Positions 8,789-16,859 of a stretch of 63,263 nt of DNA are shown piece by piece. Every line of letters starts with the position of its first letter. The stretch's first letter is position 1. The position numbers were made by a program, and so were the translations under genes. The DNA lies in contig JAFTUD010000017.1 of the NCBI GenBank assembly GCA_017466455.1, positions 1 through 63,263 on the forward strand. The letters are read 5' to 3'. Under the pieces are notes generated by a model. That model worked only from the letters and a program-made list of their open reading frames with translations, was not told the DNA's origin and searched no databases. The DNA comes from Clostridia bacterium. Lineage in GTDB: Bacteria > Bacillota_A > Clostridia > Oscillospirales > CAG-272.

Positions 8789-8817
8789 TTGAAAAATGTA
8801 GATATATATTATATGAT
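8789..8817 (+). promoter_or_regulatory. Promoter of the polymerase-like gene
   Basis: TTGAAA at 8789-8794 and TATGAT at 8812-8817 are spaced by 17 bases. Transcription from here gives a leader of about 270 nt before the ATG at 9094. That leader holds a GTCAC/GTGAC hairpin (8883-8898) and an unused AAGGAGG at about 8910-8917, but no obvious leader peptide. Confidence 0.7.
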
Positions 8818-9093
8818 ATAAAAAAGAGCGTTTTTTTGTAATCATTCATAACAGGAGAACAGGTAACCCGCGCCCAAATTCGAGTCACAAATTAGTGACG
8901 CATTTTGCTAAGGAGGCAAACGGACAGGACAAGGGAAATTCTACCGAAATTCACACAAATTTTAAAGATACCAAGCTTTCTTATTGCTATGTTGGGAGGC
9001 ATAAGCACACTAACTCAAAGCACCCGCTTGGCGTTTGAAGGGAACGCAATGTAAAGCTAATTCAAAATCACAAATCACTTAGGAGAAATCTTT

Positions 9094-11811
9094 ATGAATA
9101 AGAATATTATGAAAGACACTAAAATTACGAAATACCGCATCCTGAGCCTTGAGGCACACGCCATCTTTGACAAGGTAAAGGATGGTGGCGTTTACTCCAT
9201 TCGCAAGGAAAACGGCGGTATAGATTTTGAAAAGTTCCAATCATTTATCTACAACAGCCTTGAAACACAGAAGCTTCAGGAGGTTTACACCAAGGAAAAG
9301 AACAACCGCAACGCAAGCGGTAAATTTGAAATCGGTGGCTATAACTTCGGTAGCGACACAGGGGCGACTCTTTCCGTAATCAATGTAACCTTCAAGAACA
9401 AGAAGCACCGTAAATTCCTTTACGAAAACGGCTTTTCGGTTGAAACGGACAAGGCAACGAATAAATATGTCCGCTATAAGCGTAGCGCGGGAAGTAGCCG
9501 TCAGGGCAACTGCCTCTTTATCTACGAGCCACTCAAAAAGGCAATGATGAAGTGGACCTGCTGTGGACTTAACGAGTCAAAGGTCACCGACAAGGTTTCT
9601 TGGGAATCCTACATATCCCTGACCCTTTCAAATATGAGAAGGGAAATCAAAATCCCCAAGGAGTCAATTCTTGTAATTCCCGATGCGAAAAGCACCTTTG
9701 AAAAAGAGGTAATCGCAGTTACCAAGGGGGATAAGGGTCAGCTTAACGCAAATCGCCAGGTTGCAACCATTGAAAACAAGATTTGGGACGGTCAAGGACT
9801 CCTTGACGAGAGCGTCTTTGAGGAAAACGGCTTTGGCACAAGCGCAATGATGCTTCTCCGTAACCGCTTCTTCAAGACCTGTGCCTTCAACACAAGGCTC
9901 ACCCGTTACTTTGAGGACCGCGGAATTACCGATGTATCCCAGCTCAACAAATCCTGCTTCACCCTGGCTAAGAAAATTAGCGACATCAAGCTCGTAATCA
10001 CCGACTCAAGCCTTAAATATATAAAGCTTCACGGCGGAAACCGTATCGACGCCATCTCAATGTGGCTCAACCATGTTGATGACATCTTCGGGCTTGTAAA
10101 GACCGAGAAAAGGACTAAGCACCTTGACGGTAAAATGGTACAAACGAGCTATCAGCTCATCAATACCCTGCCTCTTACCCAAGCGGAAATGGAGGAATTT
10201 CTAAGCCCCTCGCTTGAATACCTTTGGGCAATTCAAAGCGACCCCGCATTTATGCGCCACTACCTCAAAATGCAGCTTCAGGAGGACTCCCTTGAGGACT
10301 ACGAGGATGAGGAAGAGGACGATGAGCTTGATGGCGAGGACGATGATGAGGCAAGCACCGAGGACGGTGGCTCAAGCGAAAGCGGACGCCTTCGTAAAAA
10401 TGTAATGCTAAAGCTCCTCTCCCTCAACGACAAGATTGCCGACACTGAGGTGTATAGCGAGTTTAGACAGCAAATCAAGCGCGTGTTCATAAATAACCTA
10501 AGGCGCGGACATGTGCTTGTAGACGGCACGAACGCAACCCTGTTCGGCAACGGACTTGAAATGCTCAGCGCCGTTTGCGACCCCGAGTTTGACTTCAGCG
10601 CGCCCCGTGAGCTGTATCTTACTGATAACGAAATCCGTATCAATAGGTTTGATGACGCAAAGGAGCTTCTTTGCGCGCGTAGCCCGCATATCACAATGGG
10701 CAACCTCTTTATCGCCAAGAACCGTAAGAGCGAGGGCGACCCGTACGCAAGATACTTCAACCTCACTAACGAAATCGTGTGCGTAAACAGTATAGGACAG
10801 GACCTTATGGACCGTTTGAACGGCTGTGACTTTGACTCCGATATGATGCTCGTTACCGATAACGAAATCATGCTTCGCTCCGCCAAGAAGCACTATAACG
10901 ACTTTCTCGTTCCCGTATGCAAGGCAGAGCATGAGGCAAGAGCTGTGTCACAGCTTTGGCGCATTGACCACGATATCTCAAACAATGAGATAGGACGCAT
11001 TGTAAACCTCTCTCAAAGGCTCAACAGCCAATTCTGGGACAAGCTCTCAAGGGGCGAATGGGATGAGGCTCTCTATCTTGAAATCTGTAAGCTCTCCGTT
11101 TTGTCAGGCATGGAAATTGACAAGGCTAAGCGCGATTACGGCGTAGATGCCTTTGGCGAGCTTAAGAAGGTGACGAGGGCAAACATCACTGACGATCGCC
11201 GTCCGTCCTTTATGAAATATGTAAAGAAGAAGGAAACCAACGGCGATAAGCGCATCGAATACCGTGATGACATCAACACCTCAATGGAATACCTCAACCG
11301 TGTCATCGTAGAGCGTCGCAAGAAGTCACCAAAGGGCGATAAGCTCCCGCTATACCCCTTGCTCTATCAAAGAAAATGCGACATCAAGGACAATGATTAC
11401 AGATACCGCAAGGAAATTATTGAGGGACTTCGCGAAAAGCAAGATCAGCTAAGCAAGCTCAGAAAGAAAATCTTCCGCCTTGATGACGACAACAAGAAGG
11501 CATTGCGCGAGGAATGTAAGGCACTCGAGGGCGCAAGCCTCTCAATGGTTGAAAGGCGCATTAGAAGAAATGAGGGCTTGCTCCGCCTGCTCGTAAAGGC
11601 GATAGACGACCACGATTCAAGCGCACAAGGCTGTCGCTCGCTTCTTCTGTCCTGCTTGGCAAGCGCCACTGATGACCTCTATACGCTAATCTCCGTTACC
11701 CACGGCGATATGCTTGAGCTTCAGCCTGACGAGGGTGGTATTCTGAAAATCTATGGCTACCCCTACTCCGCAGTAGTCACTCGCCATAGCCTGCTACCCG
11801 ATACCGTCTAA
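9094..11811 (+). CDS. RNA polymerase-like protein (two-barrel, RdRP/YonO class)
   Basis: Protein of 905 residues that I assign to the double-psi beta-barrel RNA polymerase superfamily. The key signature is CDFDSD with D579, D581 and D583, matching the Mg-binding DxDGD loop except that Gly is replaced by Ser582. Around it lie KRSAGSSRQGN near residue 130, RGHVLVDGTNATLFGN (471-486), ARSPHITMGNLF (528-539, resembling the RxPxxxxGD segment of eukaryotic RdRPs) and LSVLSGMEIDKAK (667-679, resembling the AVDxxK segment). An acidic run at 397-419 has 18 Asp/Glu in 23 positions. The C-terminus is coiled-coil-like (about 770-850). TAGGAGA precedes the ATG. The gene is single, with its own promoter and terminator, between metabolic genes; no phage genes are near. 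Template (DNA or RNA) and role are unknown. The fold assignment is inference from motifs. Confidence 0.7.
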   Translation: MNKNIMKDTKITKYRILSLEAHAIFDKVKDGGVYSIRKENGGIDFEKFQSFIYNSLETQKLQEVYTKEKNNRNASGKFEIGGYNFGSDTGATLSVINVTFKNKKHRKFLYENGFSVETDKATNKYVRYKRSAGSSRQGNCLFIYEPLKKAMMKWTCCGLNESKVTDKVSWESYISLTLSNMRREIKIPKESILVIPDAKSTFEKEVIAVTKGDKGQLNANRQVATIENKIWDGQGLLDESVFEENGFGTSAMMLLRNRFFKTCAFNTRLTRYFEDRGITDVSQLNKSCFTLAKKISDIKLVITDSSLKYIKLHGGNRIDAISMWLNHVDDIFGLVKTEKRTKHLDGKMVQTSYQLINTLPLTQAEMEEFLSPSLEYLWAIQSDPAFMRHYLKMQLQEDSLEDYEDEEEDDELDGEDDDEASTEDGGSSESGRLRKNVMLKLLSLNDKIADTEVYSEFRQQIKRVFINNLRRGHVLVDGTNATLFGNGLEMLSAVCDPEFDFSAPRELYLTDNEIRINRFDDAKELLCARSPHITMGNLFIAKNRKSEGDPYARYFNLTNEIVCVNSIGQDLMDRLNGCDFDSDMMLVTDNEIMLRSAKKHYNDFLVPVCKAEHEARAVSQLWRIDHDISNNEIGRIVNLSQRLNSQFWDKLSRGEWDEALYLEICKLSVLSGMEIDKAKRDYGVDAFGELKKVTRANITDDRRPSFMKYVKKKETNGDKRIEYRDDINTSMEYLNRVIVERRKKSPKGDKLPLYPLLYQRKCDIKDNDYRYRKEIIEGLREKQDQLSKLRKKIFRLDDDNKKALREECKALEGASLSMVERRIRRNEGLLRLLVKAIDDHDSSAQGCRSLLLSCLASATDDLYTLISVTHGDMLELQPDEGGILKIYGYPYSAVVTRHSLLPDTV

Positions 11812-11846
11812 TGATAAGCACGATAAGATGCTAAATCAACCCCAAA

Positions 11847-11877
11847 AAGCCGAGCCGTTTGGCTCGGCTTATTTTTT
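11847..11877 (+). terminator. Terminator of the polymerase-like gene
   Basis: A perfect 10-bp stem (AAGCCGAGCC / GGCTCGGCTT) with a GTTT loop is followed by ATTTTTT, 35 bases after the stop codon. Confidence 0.9.
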
Positions 11878-11887
11878 GGCACATCTC

Positions 11888-11916
11888 TTGAAAATGCAAC
11901 ACATAGATGATAGAAT
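11888..11916 (+). promoter_or_regulatory. Promoter of the GH2 gene
   Basis: TTGAAA at 11888-11893 and TAGAAT at 11911-11916, spacing 17 bases, about 30 bases before the ATG at 11948. Confidence 0.6.
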
Positions 11917-11947
11917 ATAGGTACAAATATTCTTTAAGGGGAATAAT

Positions 11948-14275
11948 ATGAAGAAAATCAATTTTAATAATGGCTGGAAATTCAGACTAAACGAGAAGGA
12001 ATGGCGCAGGATTGACCTTCCGCACGACTTTTCAATAGAGCAGGAAAGGAGCAAGGATGCCCCATCAGGCTCATCGGGTGGCTTTTTCCTCGGCGGAGTT
12101 GGCGAGTACGAAAAGTCCTTCGTTGCAAAGAGGGGTAAAAAATACTTCTTCATTTGCGAGGGCTCGTTTGGAATTAGCGAGGTATTTATAAATGCTAATT
12201 CCGTCTACATAAATAAGTATGGCTACAACCCCTTTACAGTTGACCTTACCGACCTTTTAAGATACGATAAGGAAAATGTAATCCGTGTCCGTGTTGACCA
12301 AACGCACCTGCCAAACGCAAGATGGTACACAGGCGCAGGACTTTATAGAGATACATTTCTTGCAACCGCCCCAAGCACCTACCTTGATGATTCGGGCGTG
12401 CTTGTCAAGACCCTCGGAGTGGAAAATGGCGTAGCACAGCTAAGCGCCGAGGTCTATGCTCATACCGATAAGCCGTGTGAGGCGGAGCTTGAGCTAACAG
12501 TGCGTGAGGCAGGGAAGAAAAGCGCCCTTTGCACCCTTAAAAAATTCGTGTATCTGTCAAGGGGCAAAAACAAGATCAGCGCGCACCTAAGCCTTGAAAA
12601 TCCAAAAATCTGGGATATTGGCACCCCAAATATGTACGAAATTTTGGCAACCCTTAAAACGGACAGCTCAACCGATAGCGAAAAATCCCCCTTCGGTATA
12701 AGGACAGTATATGTTGACCCCAAAAGAGGCTTTATTCTAAACGGAAAAAGCGTAAAGCTAAGGGGCGGATGCGTTCATCACGACCACGGTCCACTCGGCT
12801 CAGCATCATATAAGGATGCTGAATACCGTAGAATTGCAAGGCTAAAGCAGGCAGGCTTCAACGCGGTAAGATGCTCACATAACCCGCAATCCCCGCATTT
12901 TTACGATGCCTGCGACAGGCTCGGAATGCTTGTCGTTGATGAGCTTTTTGACTACTGGACCGAGGGCAAGCAAATTAACGACTCGCATATTTTCTTTGCC
13001 GAGCATTACCTTGAATGGATAGAGCAAATAGTTAATAAAAACCGTGTTCACCCCTCTATTGTAATGTATAGCACAGGTAACGAAATTCCGCAAAAGGCAG
13101 GTCGTGGCAATGGCTACGAGATAGCAAGGAGCATTGCCGATAAGATTCGTGAGCTTGACCCCTCGCGCCCCCTGACACACGCCCTTTGCTCACTTTGGGA
13201 TAATGAGGAGGCATATGAAAGGGAGCTTGCTACAAATGGCGCAAGCGCGAGCGAGCTTGACTATTTCGCAAGGGTAACAGCACCTACTGCCGATACAGTA
13301 GATATAGTAGGCTATAACTACCTTGAATACCGCACGGAGCGTGACCTTGAAAGATTTCCAAATAGAGTTATAATAAATACCGAAACCTTCCCTTTAAACG
13401 CCTATGTAAACGAAAAACAGCTAAGGGATAACCCGAGAATCGCAGGCGATTTTGTTTGGACTGCGTGGGACTACTTTGGTGAAACGGGAATAGGACATGT
13501 TGACTATGATGTAAAGGTTGAAAAGACAGAGCTTCTCTCTCACCCCTACCACATAGCAAACTGCGGAGATTTTGATATTTGCGGAGAAAGAAAGCCACAA
13601 TCCTACTATCGTGAAATTTCGTGGGGAATAAGAAAAGCGCCATACATCACCGCCCGTCACCCAAGGCTCACTCAAAGAAAGCACTTCCCAGGAGCGTGGG
13701 GCTTCTACGAGTGTGAGCATTCGTGGAGCTTTGAGGGCTATGAGGGCATGGATGCGGAAATTTATGTATTTGCCGAGTGCGATAGGCTCATTTTGGAGCT
13801 AAATGGCAAGCAAATCGGCGCACAGCCCCGCACCGAAAACGGAATATATATCTTTAAAGCGCCGTACGAGGCAGGAGTGCTTGTCGCAAGCGCGGAGATA
13901 AACGGTAAAATAGTTGCCACCTCAACGCTTGAAACAGTAGGAAAGCCAAGTAAGGTGTGCCTAAAAAGGGAAAAGAGCCACCTCGTAAGGTCAAGCGATA
14001 AGCCAAGCGAGGAAATCGTGTTTGTGGAGCTTGAAATTCAGGACGAAAACGGAGGCGTTTGCCCAAATTCAGCGCTTGATGTGTCGTTTGAAGCCAAAAA
14101 CGCAACAATAATGGCTCTTGGCTCAGCCAACCTTGTAAGCACCGAGCCGTATATCACCGCAAGGCGCAAGACCCATAACGGCAGACTCCTTGCAATAGTC
14201 AAAAAGCAAAGGGGCGAGGACGCGCTCCTTGTCGCAAGAGTAGATAGCCTTGGCGATGATGAAATTAAAATCTAA
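11948..14275 (+). CDS. Glycoside hydrolase family 2 (beta-galactosidase/glucuronidase type)
   Basis: Retaining exo-glycosidase of 775 residues, with no signal peptide and so presumably cytoplasmic. Domain order is sugar-binding jelly roll (about 1-150, with NARWYTGAGLYR), immunoglobulin-like domain (about 155-250), TIM barrel (about 255-540) and C-terminal beta domains. The acid/base is probably Glu379 (YSTGNE) and the nucleophile Glu479 (INTETFP). The motif RCSHNPQSPHFYDACDRLG is characteristic of the family. Substrate cannot be fixed from sequence; beta-galactoside or beta-glucuronide are the usual choices. AAGGGG lies upstream of the start. The gene is monocistronic. Confidence 0.92.
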   Translation: MKKINFNNGWKFRLNEKEWRRIDLPHDFSIEQERSKDAPSGSSGGFFLGGVGEYEKSFVAKRGKKYFFICEGSFGISEVFINANSVYINKYGYNPFTVDLTDLLRYDKENVIRVRVDQTHLPNARWYTGAGLYRDTFLATAPSTYLDDSGVLVKTLGVENGVAQLSAEVYAHTDKPCEAELELTVREAGKKSALCTLKKFVYLSRGKNKISAHLSLENPKIWDIGTPNMYEILATLKTDSSTDSEKSPFGIRTVYVDPKRGFILNGKSVKLRGGCVHHDHGPLGSASYKDAEYRRIARLKQAGFNAVRCSHNPQSPHFYDACDRLGMLVVDELFDYWTEGKQINDSHIFFAEHYLEWIEQIVNKNRVHPSIVMYSTGNEIPQKAGRGNGYEIARSIADKIRELDPSRPLTHALCSLWDNEEAYERELATNGASASELDYFARVTAPTADTVDIVGYNYLEYRTERDLERFPNRVIINTETFPLNAYVNEKQLRDNPRIAGDFVWTAWDYFGETGIGHVDYDVKVEKTELLSHPYHIANCGDFDICGERKPQSYYREISWGIRKAPYITARHPRLTQRKHFPGAWGFYECEHSWSFEGYEGMDAEIYVFAECDRLILELNGKQIGAQPRTENGIYIFKAPYEAGVLVASAEINGKIVATSTLETVGKPSKVCLKREKSHLVRSSDKPSEEIVFVELEIQDENGGVCPNSALDVSFEAKNATIMALGSANLVSTEPYITARRKTHNGRLLAIVKKQRGEDALLVARVDSLGDDEIKI

Positions 14276-14302
14276 AAAGCACCAAAGCCAACACATAAAA
14301 CA

Positions 14303-14334
14303 AAAAACCCCGACACTGTGTCGGGGTTTTTGTT
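14303..14334. terminator. Bidirectional terminator between GH2 and dxs
   Basis: AAAAACCCCGACAC / GTGTCGGGGTTTTT palindrome with T-runs on both strands, shared by the convergent GH2 and dxs genes. Confidence 0.9.
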
Positions 14335-16087
14335 ATTTTATAATTTTTTGAATATCCTCTGTAATTTGCGCAGGAGTTAGTCGGTTTTCCTCTAAAATTC
14401 CATCAAGCGTGTAATTTATAGGGAACTCGCGCTTGAAGCCGTAGCTGATAACACGCATATCGCTCGGCGCATAGTAGGCGCAAATCTTCTCGCCAAAGCC
14501 ACCGCTTAGCGCTCCGTCCTCAAGGGTAATTACAAGCGAATGCTCCTTCCTGAGATCCTCAAGCGTAGCTGTATCAAGCTCGTTTATAAACATAGGATTG
14601 ATAAGCGTCGCGCTTATTCCAAGGCGTGAAAGCTCCTTTTGCACGCTCTTGCCAAGAGAGAAGAATGAGCCAAGCGCTAAAATAGCAACCCTGTTTCCCT
14701 GCTCCTTAATATCGTAGCGCGCCTCGGAGTAGTCCTCGCGTACGCTCTCGCCCGTCAAAATCGCCTTGCCAAAGGGCACCTTTATCGCCACAGGTCCGTG
14801 CTTTTCAGTAATAGACCACCTTAGCATAGCAATATACTCATCTGCATTTGTAGGTGCAAGATATTTAAGACTCGGAATGTTTGAAATCATCGGAATATCG
14901 TAAATTCCAAGATGCGTAACATCGCTTTTTCCGTAAATAGATGAGTTGAATACGAGCGTTGTAACAGGTGAGTCGTTAAGACATACATCGTGCGACATCT
15001 GATCGTATGAGCGCTGTAAAAATGTGCTGTTTACCGCCCAGACAGGCACTCCACCTGCCTTTGCAATTCCCGAAGCCATAGCAAGCGCGCTTTCCTCGGC
15101 AATTCCAACATCAATAAACTGCGCCCCCGCAATGTCACGGCGCTCCTTGGTAAAGCCTGCAACAAACGGTGTGCCGGCAGTCAAGGAAACAAGCTCGGGC
15201 ATTTTCTTCATCATATCAAGAAGATAGGTAGCGGTAAGCTCGGCATAGGAGTCCTTGCCGTTTTTAGAATAAAGTCGCTCACCCGTTTCAATATCAAAGG
15301 GAGAGGTTGCGTGCCATTCTTCACGCTCATTCTCGGCAAAGCTGTAGCCCTTGCCCTTCGTTGTGCATATGTGAATGACAACAGGCTTTTTCGTGCCCTT
15401 AACGCTCTTAAACGCTTCAACAAGCGCTAAAACATCGTTTCCGTTTTCAACATATTTGTAGTCAAGACCAAGCACCCTGAAAATGTTATTTTCACTCCTG
15501 CCGTTCGTTTTTCTGAGGTCGGCAAGCGAGCGATAAAGTCCGCCGTGATTTTCCGCAATAGACATATCATTGTCATTTACCACAATGATAAGCCCACCGT
15601 CAAACTCACCCGCATAGTTTAGCGCCTCAAGCGCCTCACCGCCACTTAGTGAGCCGTCACCGATAAGGGCAATAACATCGTAGCTATCGCCCCTGAGGTC
15701 GCGAGCCTTAGCCATGCCAAGCGCAAGGCTGACAGAGGTTGAGGTGTGCCCCATATTAAATACATCATGCTCGCTCTCATATGGCGCGCTATATCCCGCA
15801 ACAGAGGAGTATTGCTCCTTGTCAAGGTAAGCCTGCGCCCTGCCTGTCAGCATCTTATGGGCGTAGCACTGATGTGAAACATCAAATATTATTTTGTCAC
15901 TTGGAGAGTCAAAGACCCTGTGCAGAGCGACAGTTGCCTCAATAACGCCAAGATTAGAGCCGAAGTGACCGCCGTAAGCACTTAGCTTGCTTATAAGTGC
16001 GGTGCGTATTTCCTCGGCAAGCGCGCAAAGAAGCTCGCTCGGTAGCGCCTTTACATCCTTTGGAGATTTTATATTTTCGATAATCAT
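14333..16087 (-). CDS. dxs: 1-deoxy-D-xylulose-5-phosphate synthase, short form
   Basis: Thiamine diphosphate enzyme joining pyruvate and glyceraldehyde 3-phosphate in the first step of the MEP isoprenoid pathway, which also feeds thiamine and pyridoxal synthesis. It has HQCYAHKMLTGR, the cofactor motif GDGSLSGG (143-150) ending at NDNDMS (171-176), then YDQMSHDVCL in the pyrimidine domain and a transketolase C-domain. At 584 residues it is about 40 shorter than typical DXS, and its C-terminal half is diverged (NSSIYGKSD in place of the usual DRAG region). It is therefore the short Clostridia form, and a related transketolase-like role is possible. The ribosome binding site is weak. Confidence 0.85.
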   Translation of the reverse strand: MIIENIKSPKDVKALPSELLCALAEEIRTALISKLSAYGGHFGSNLGVIEATVALHRVFDSPSDKIIFDVSHQCYAHKMLTGRAQAYLDKEQYSSVAGYSAPYESEHDVFNMGHTSTSVSLALGMAKARDLRGDSYDVIALIGDGSLSGGEALEALNYAGEFDGGLIIVVNDNDMSIAENHGGLYRSLADLRKTNGRSENNIFRVLGLDYKYVENGNDVLALVEAFKSVKGTKKPVVIHICTTKGKGYSFAENEREEWHATSPFDIETGERLYSKNGKDSYAELTATYLLDMMKKMPELVSLTAGTPFVAGFTKERRDIAGAQFIDVGIAEESALAMASGIAKAGGVPVWAVNSTFLQRSYDQMSHDVCLNDSPVTTLVFNSSIYGKSDVTHLGIYDIPMISNIPSLKYLAPTNADEYIAMLRWSITEKHGPVAIKVPFGKAILTGESVREDYSEARYDIKEQGNRVAILALGSFFSLGKSVQKELSRLGISATLINPMFINELDTATLEDLRKEHSLVITLEDGALSGGFGEKICAYYAPSDMRVISYGFKREFPINYTLDGILEENRLTPAQITEDIQKIIK

Positions 16088-16257
16088 CGTAAATTCTCAC
16101 TTTCTAACTTATAGCCTGAATTAAAGTACGAAAGTACATAGTTAAAATCATTTTAGCACAAAATTTCCCTTTTTGCAATAAGTTTGCGATAAAGTTATAA
16201 TAAAAATAATAAAATATTGATTTTTCGCCGTTTTTCCTGACTCTTATATCATTTTAG

Positions 16258-16301
16258 CAAAAAAAGAAGAGCAAGACAGCGGACAGATCCGCATCTTGCT
16301 C
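16258..16301 (-). terminator. Terminator of the nadBC-niaR operon
   Basis: GAGCAAGA (16269-16276) pairs with TCTTGCTC (16294-16301), with inner GCGGA/TCCGC pairing. On the minus strand it is followed by TTCTTTTTTT. Confidence 0.85.
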
Positions 16302-16309
16302 CTTAGCCT

Positions 16310-16849
16310 TTATTTTTTTACCTTCTTTGGCTCATAGTCCTGAAGCGGAGCTAAAAATCCGTTTTCCTTCAACCTTGCCTCAATAAGGTCAAGCGTTTGC
16401 TCATCTCTTGCCTGCACCGTGTGGTAGTGATAGCCCGCGGTGACATTTTTAAGCAGGCTTGACTTTCCCGTTGAAATATCGGAAAGAAACGATTCAACAT
16501 CAACTCGTGAGCGCAAATTCATAGGCGCATGCACCTCGCCGTAGCTACGGTGATAGATGAAAACATCGACACAAGCCCCGCCCATATCAACGAAAATGTT
16601 CAGCTCGCGCTCTGTGTCCTCATCTGAGTGATAAACCTTAAACACCCTTTCGCAAAGCTCGCTTTTATTAAGCACATACCCCCTTGCAAGCGCGGTGATA
16701 TCATAGCCCGAAGCGCGAAGAATAGCCACATCCCCGACAATAACCTGACGACTGACGCCAAATTCCTTAGCGAGGTAGGAGGCGGATAATTGCTTTGTCG
16801 CCCCCTCTAAGTAAGCGAGTATTTTATTCCTTCTTTCTTCACCTGTCAT
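16310..16849 (-). CDS. niaR: NiaR, nicotinate-responsive repressor of NAD biosynthesis
   Basis: Transcription factor of 179 residues: an N-terminal winged helix-turn-helix (about 5-55, QLSASYLAKEFGVSRQVIV) and a 3H ligand-binding domain. The 3H domain has its histidines in VYHSDED, YHRSYGEVHAP and AGYHYHTVQ. The family binds nicotinic acid and a metal and represses NAD synthesis and salvage genes. The start at 16849 is chosen for its AAGGAG; an in-frame ATG seven codons upstream overlaps nadBC. It lies 10 bases downstream of nadBC, consistent with autoregulation through the palindromes at 19287-19302 and 19332-19345. Confidence 0.92.
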   Translation of the reverse strand: MTGEERRNKILAYLEGATKQLSASYLAKEFGVSRQVIVGDVAILRASGYDITALARGYVLNKSELCERVFKVYHSDEDTERELNIFVDMGGACVDVFIYHRSYGEVHAPMNLRSRVDVESFLSDISTGKSSLLKNVTAGYHYHTVQARDEQTLDLIEARLKENGFLAPLQDYEPKKVKK

Positions 16850-16859
16850 AAATTGCTCC

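Noticed and set aside
8598..8888. 96-codon minus-strand ORF upstream of the polymerase-like gene
   Set aside because: It spans a terminator, operator and promoter. The composition is that of AT-rich regulatory DNA, not protein.
8981..9060. Leader peptide of about 21 codons before the polymerase-like gene
   Set aside because: A short ATG frame exists but lacks a ribosome binding site and any attenuator-like structure.
10299..10886. 195-codon antisense ORF within the polymerase-like gene
   Set aside because: Its C-terminus is a Ser run produced by the antisense of the acidic Asp/Glu codons; no start signals.
9094..11811. Polymerase-like gene as part of a prophage
   Set aside because: No capsid, tail, terminase, lysis or integrase genes lie nearby. 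Flanks are transketolase and GH2 metabolic genes.
14333..16087. dxs as part of the split transketolase
   Set aside because: It contains both thiamine-binding halves in one chain and the HQCYAHKMLTG segment typical of DXS.
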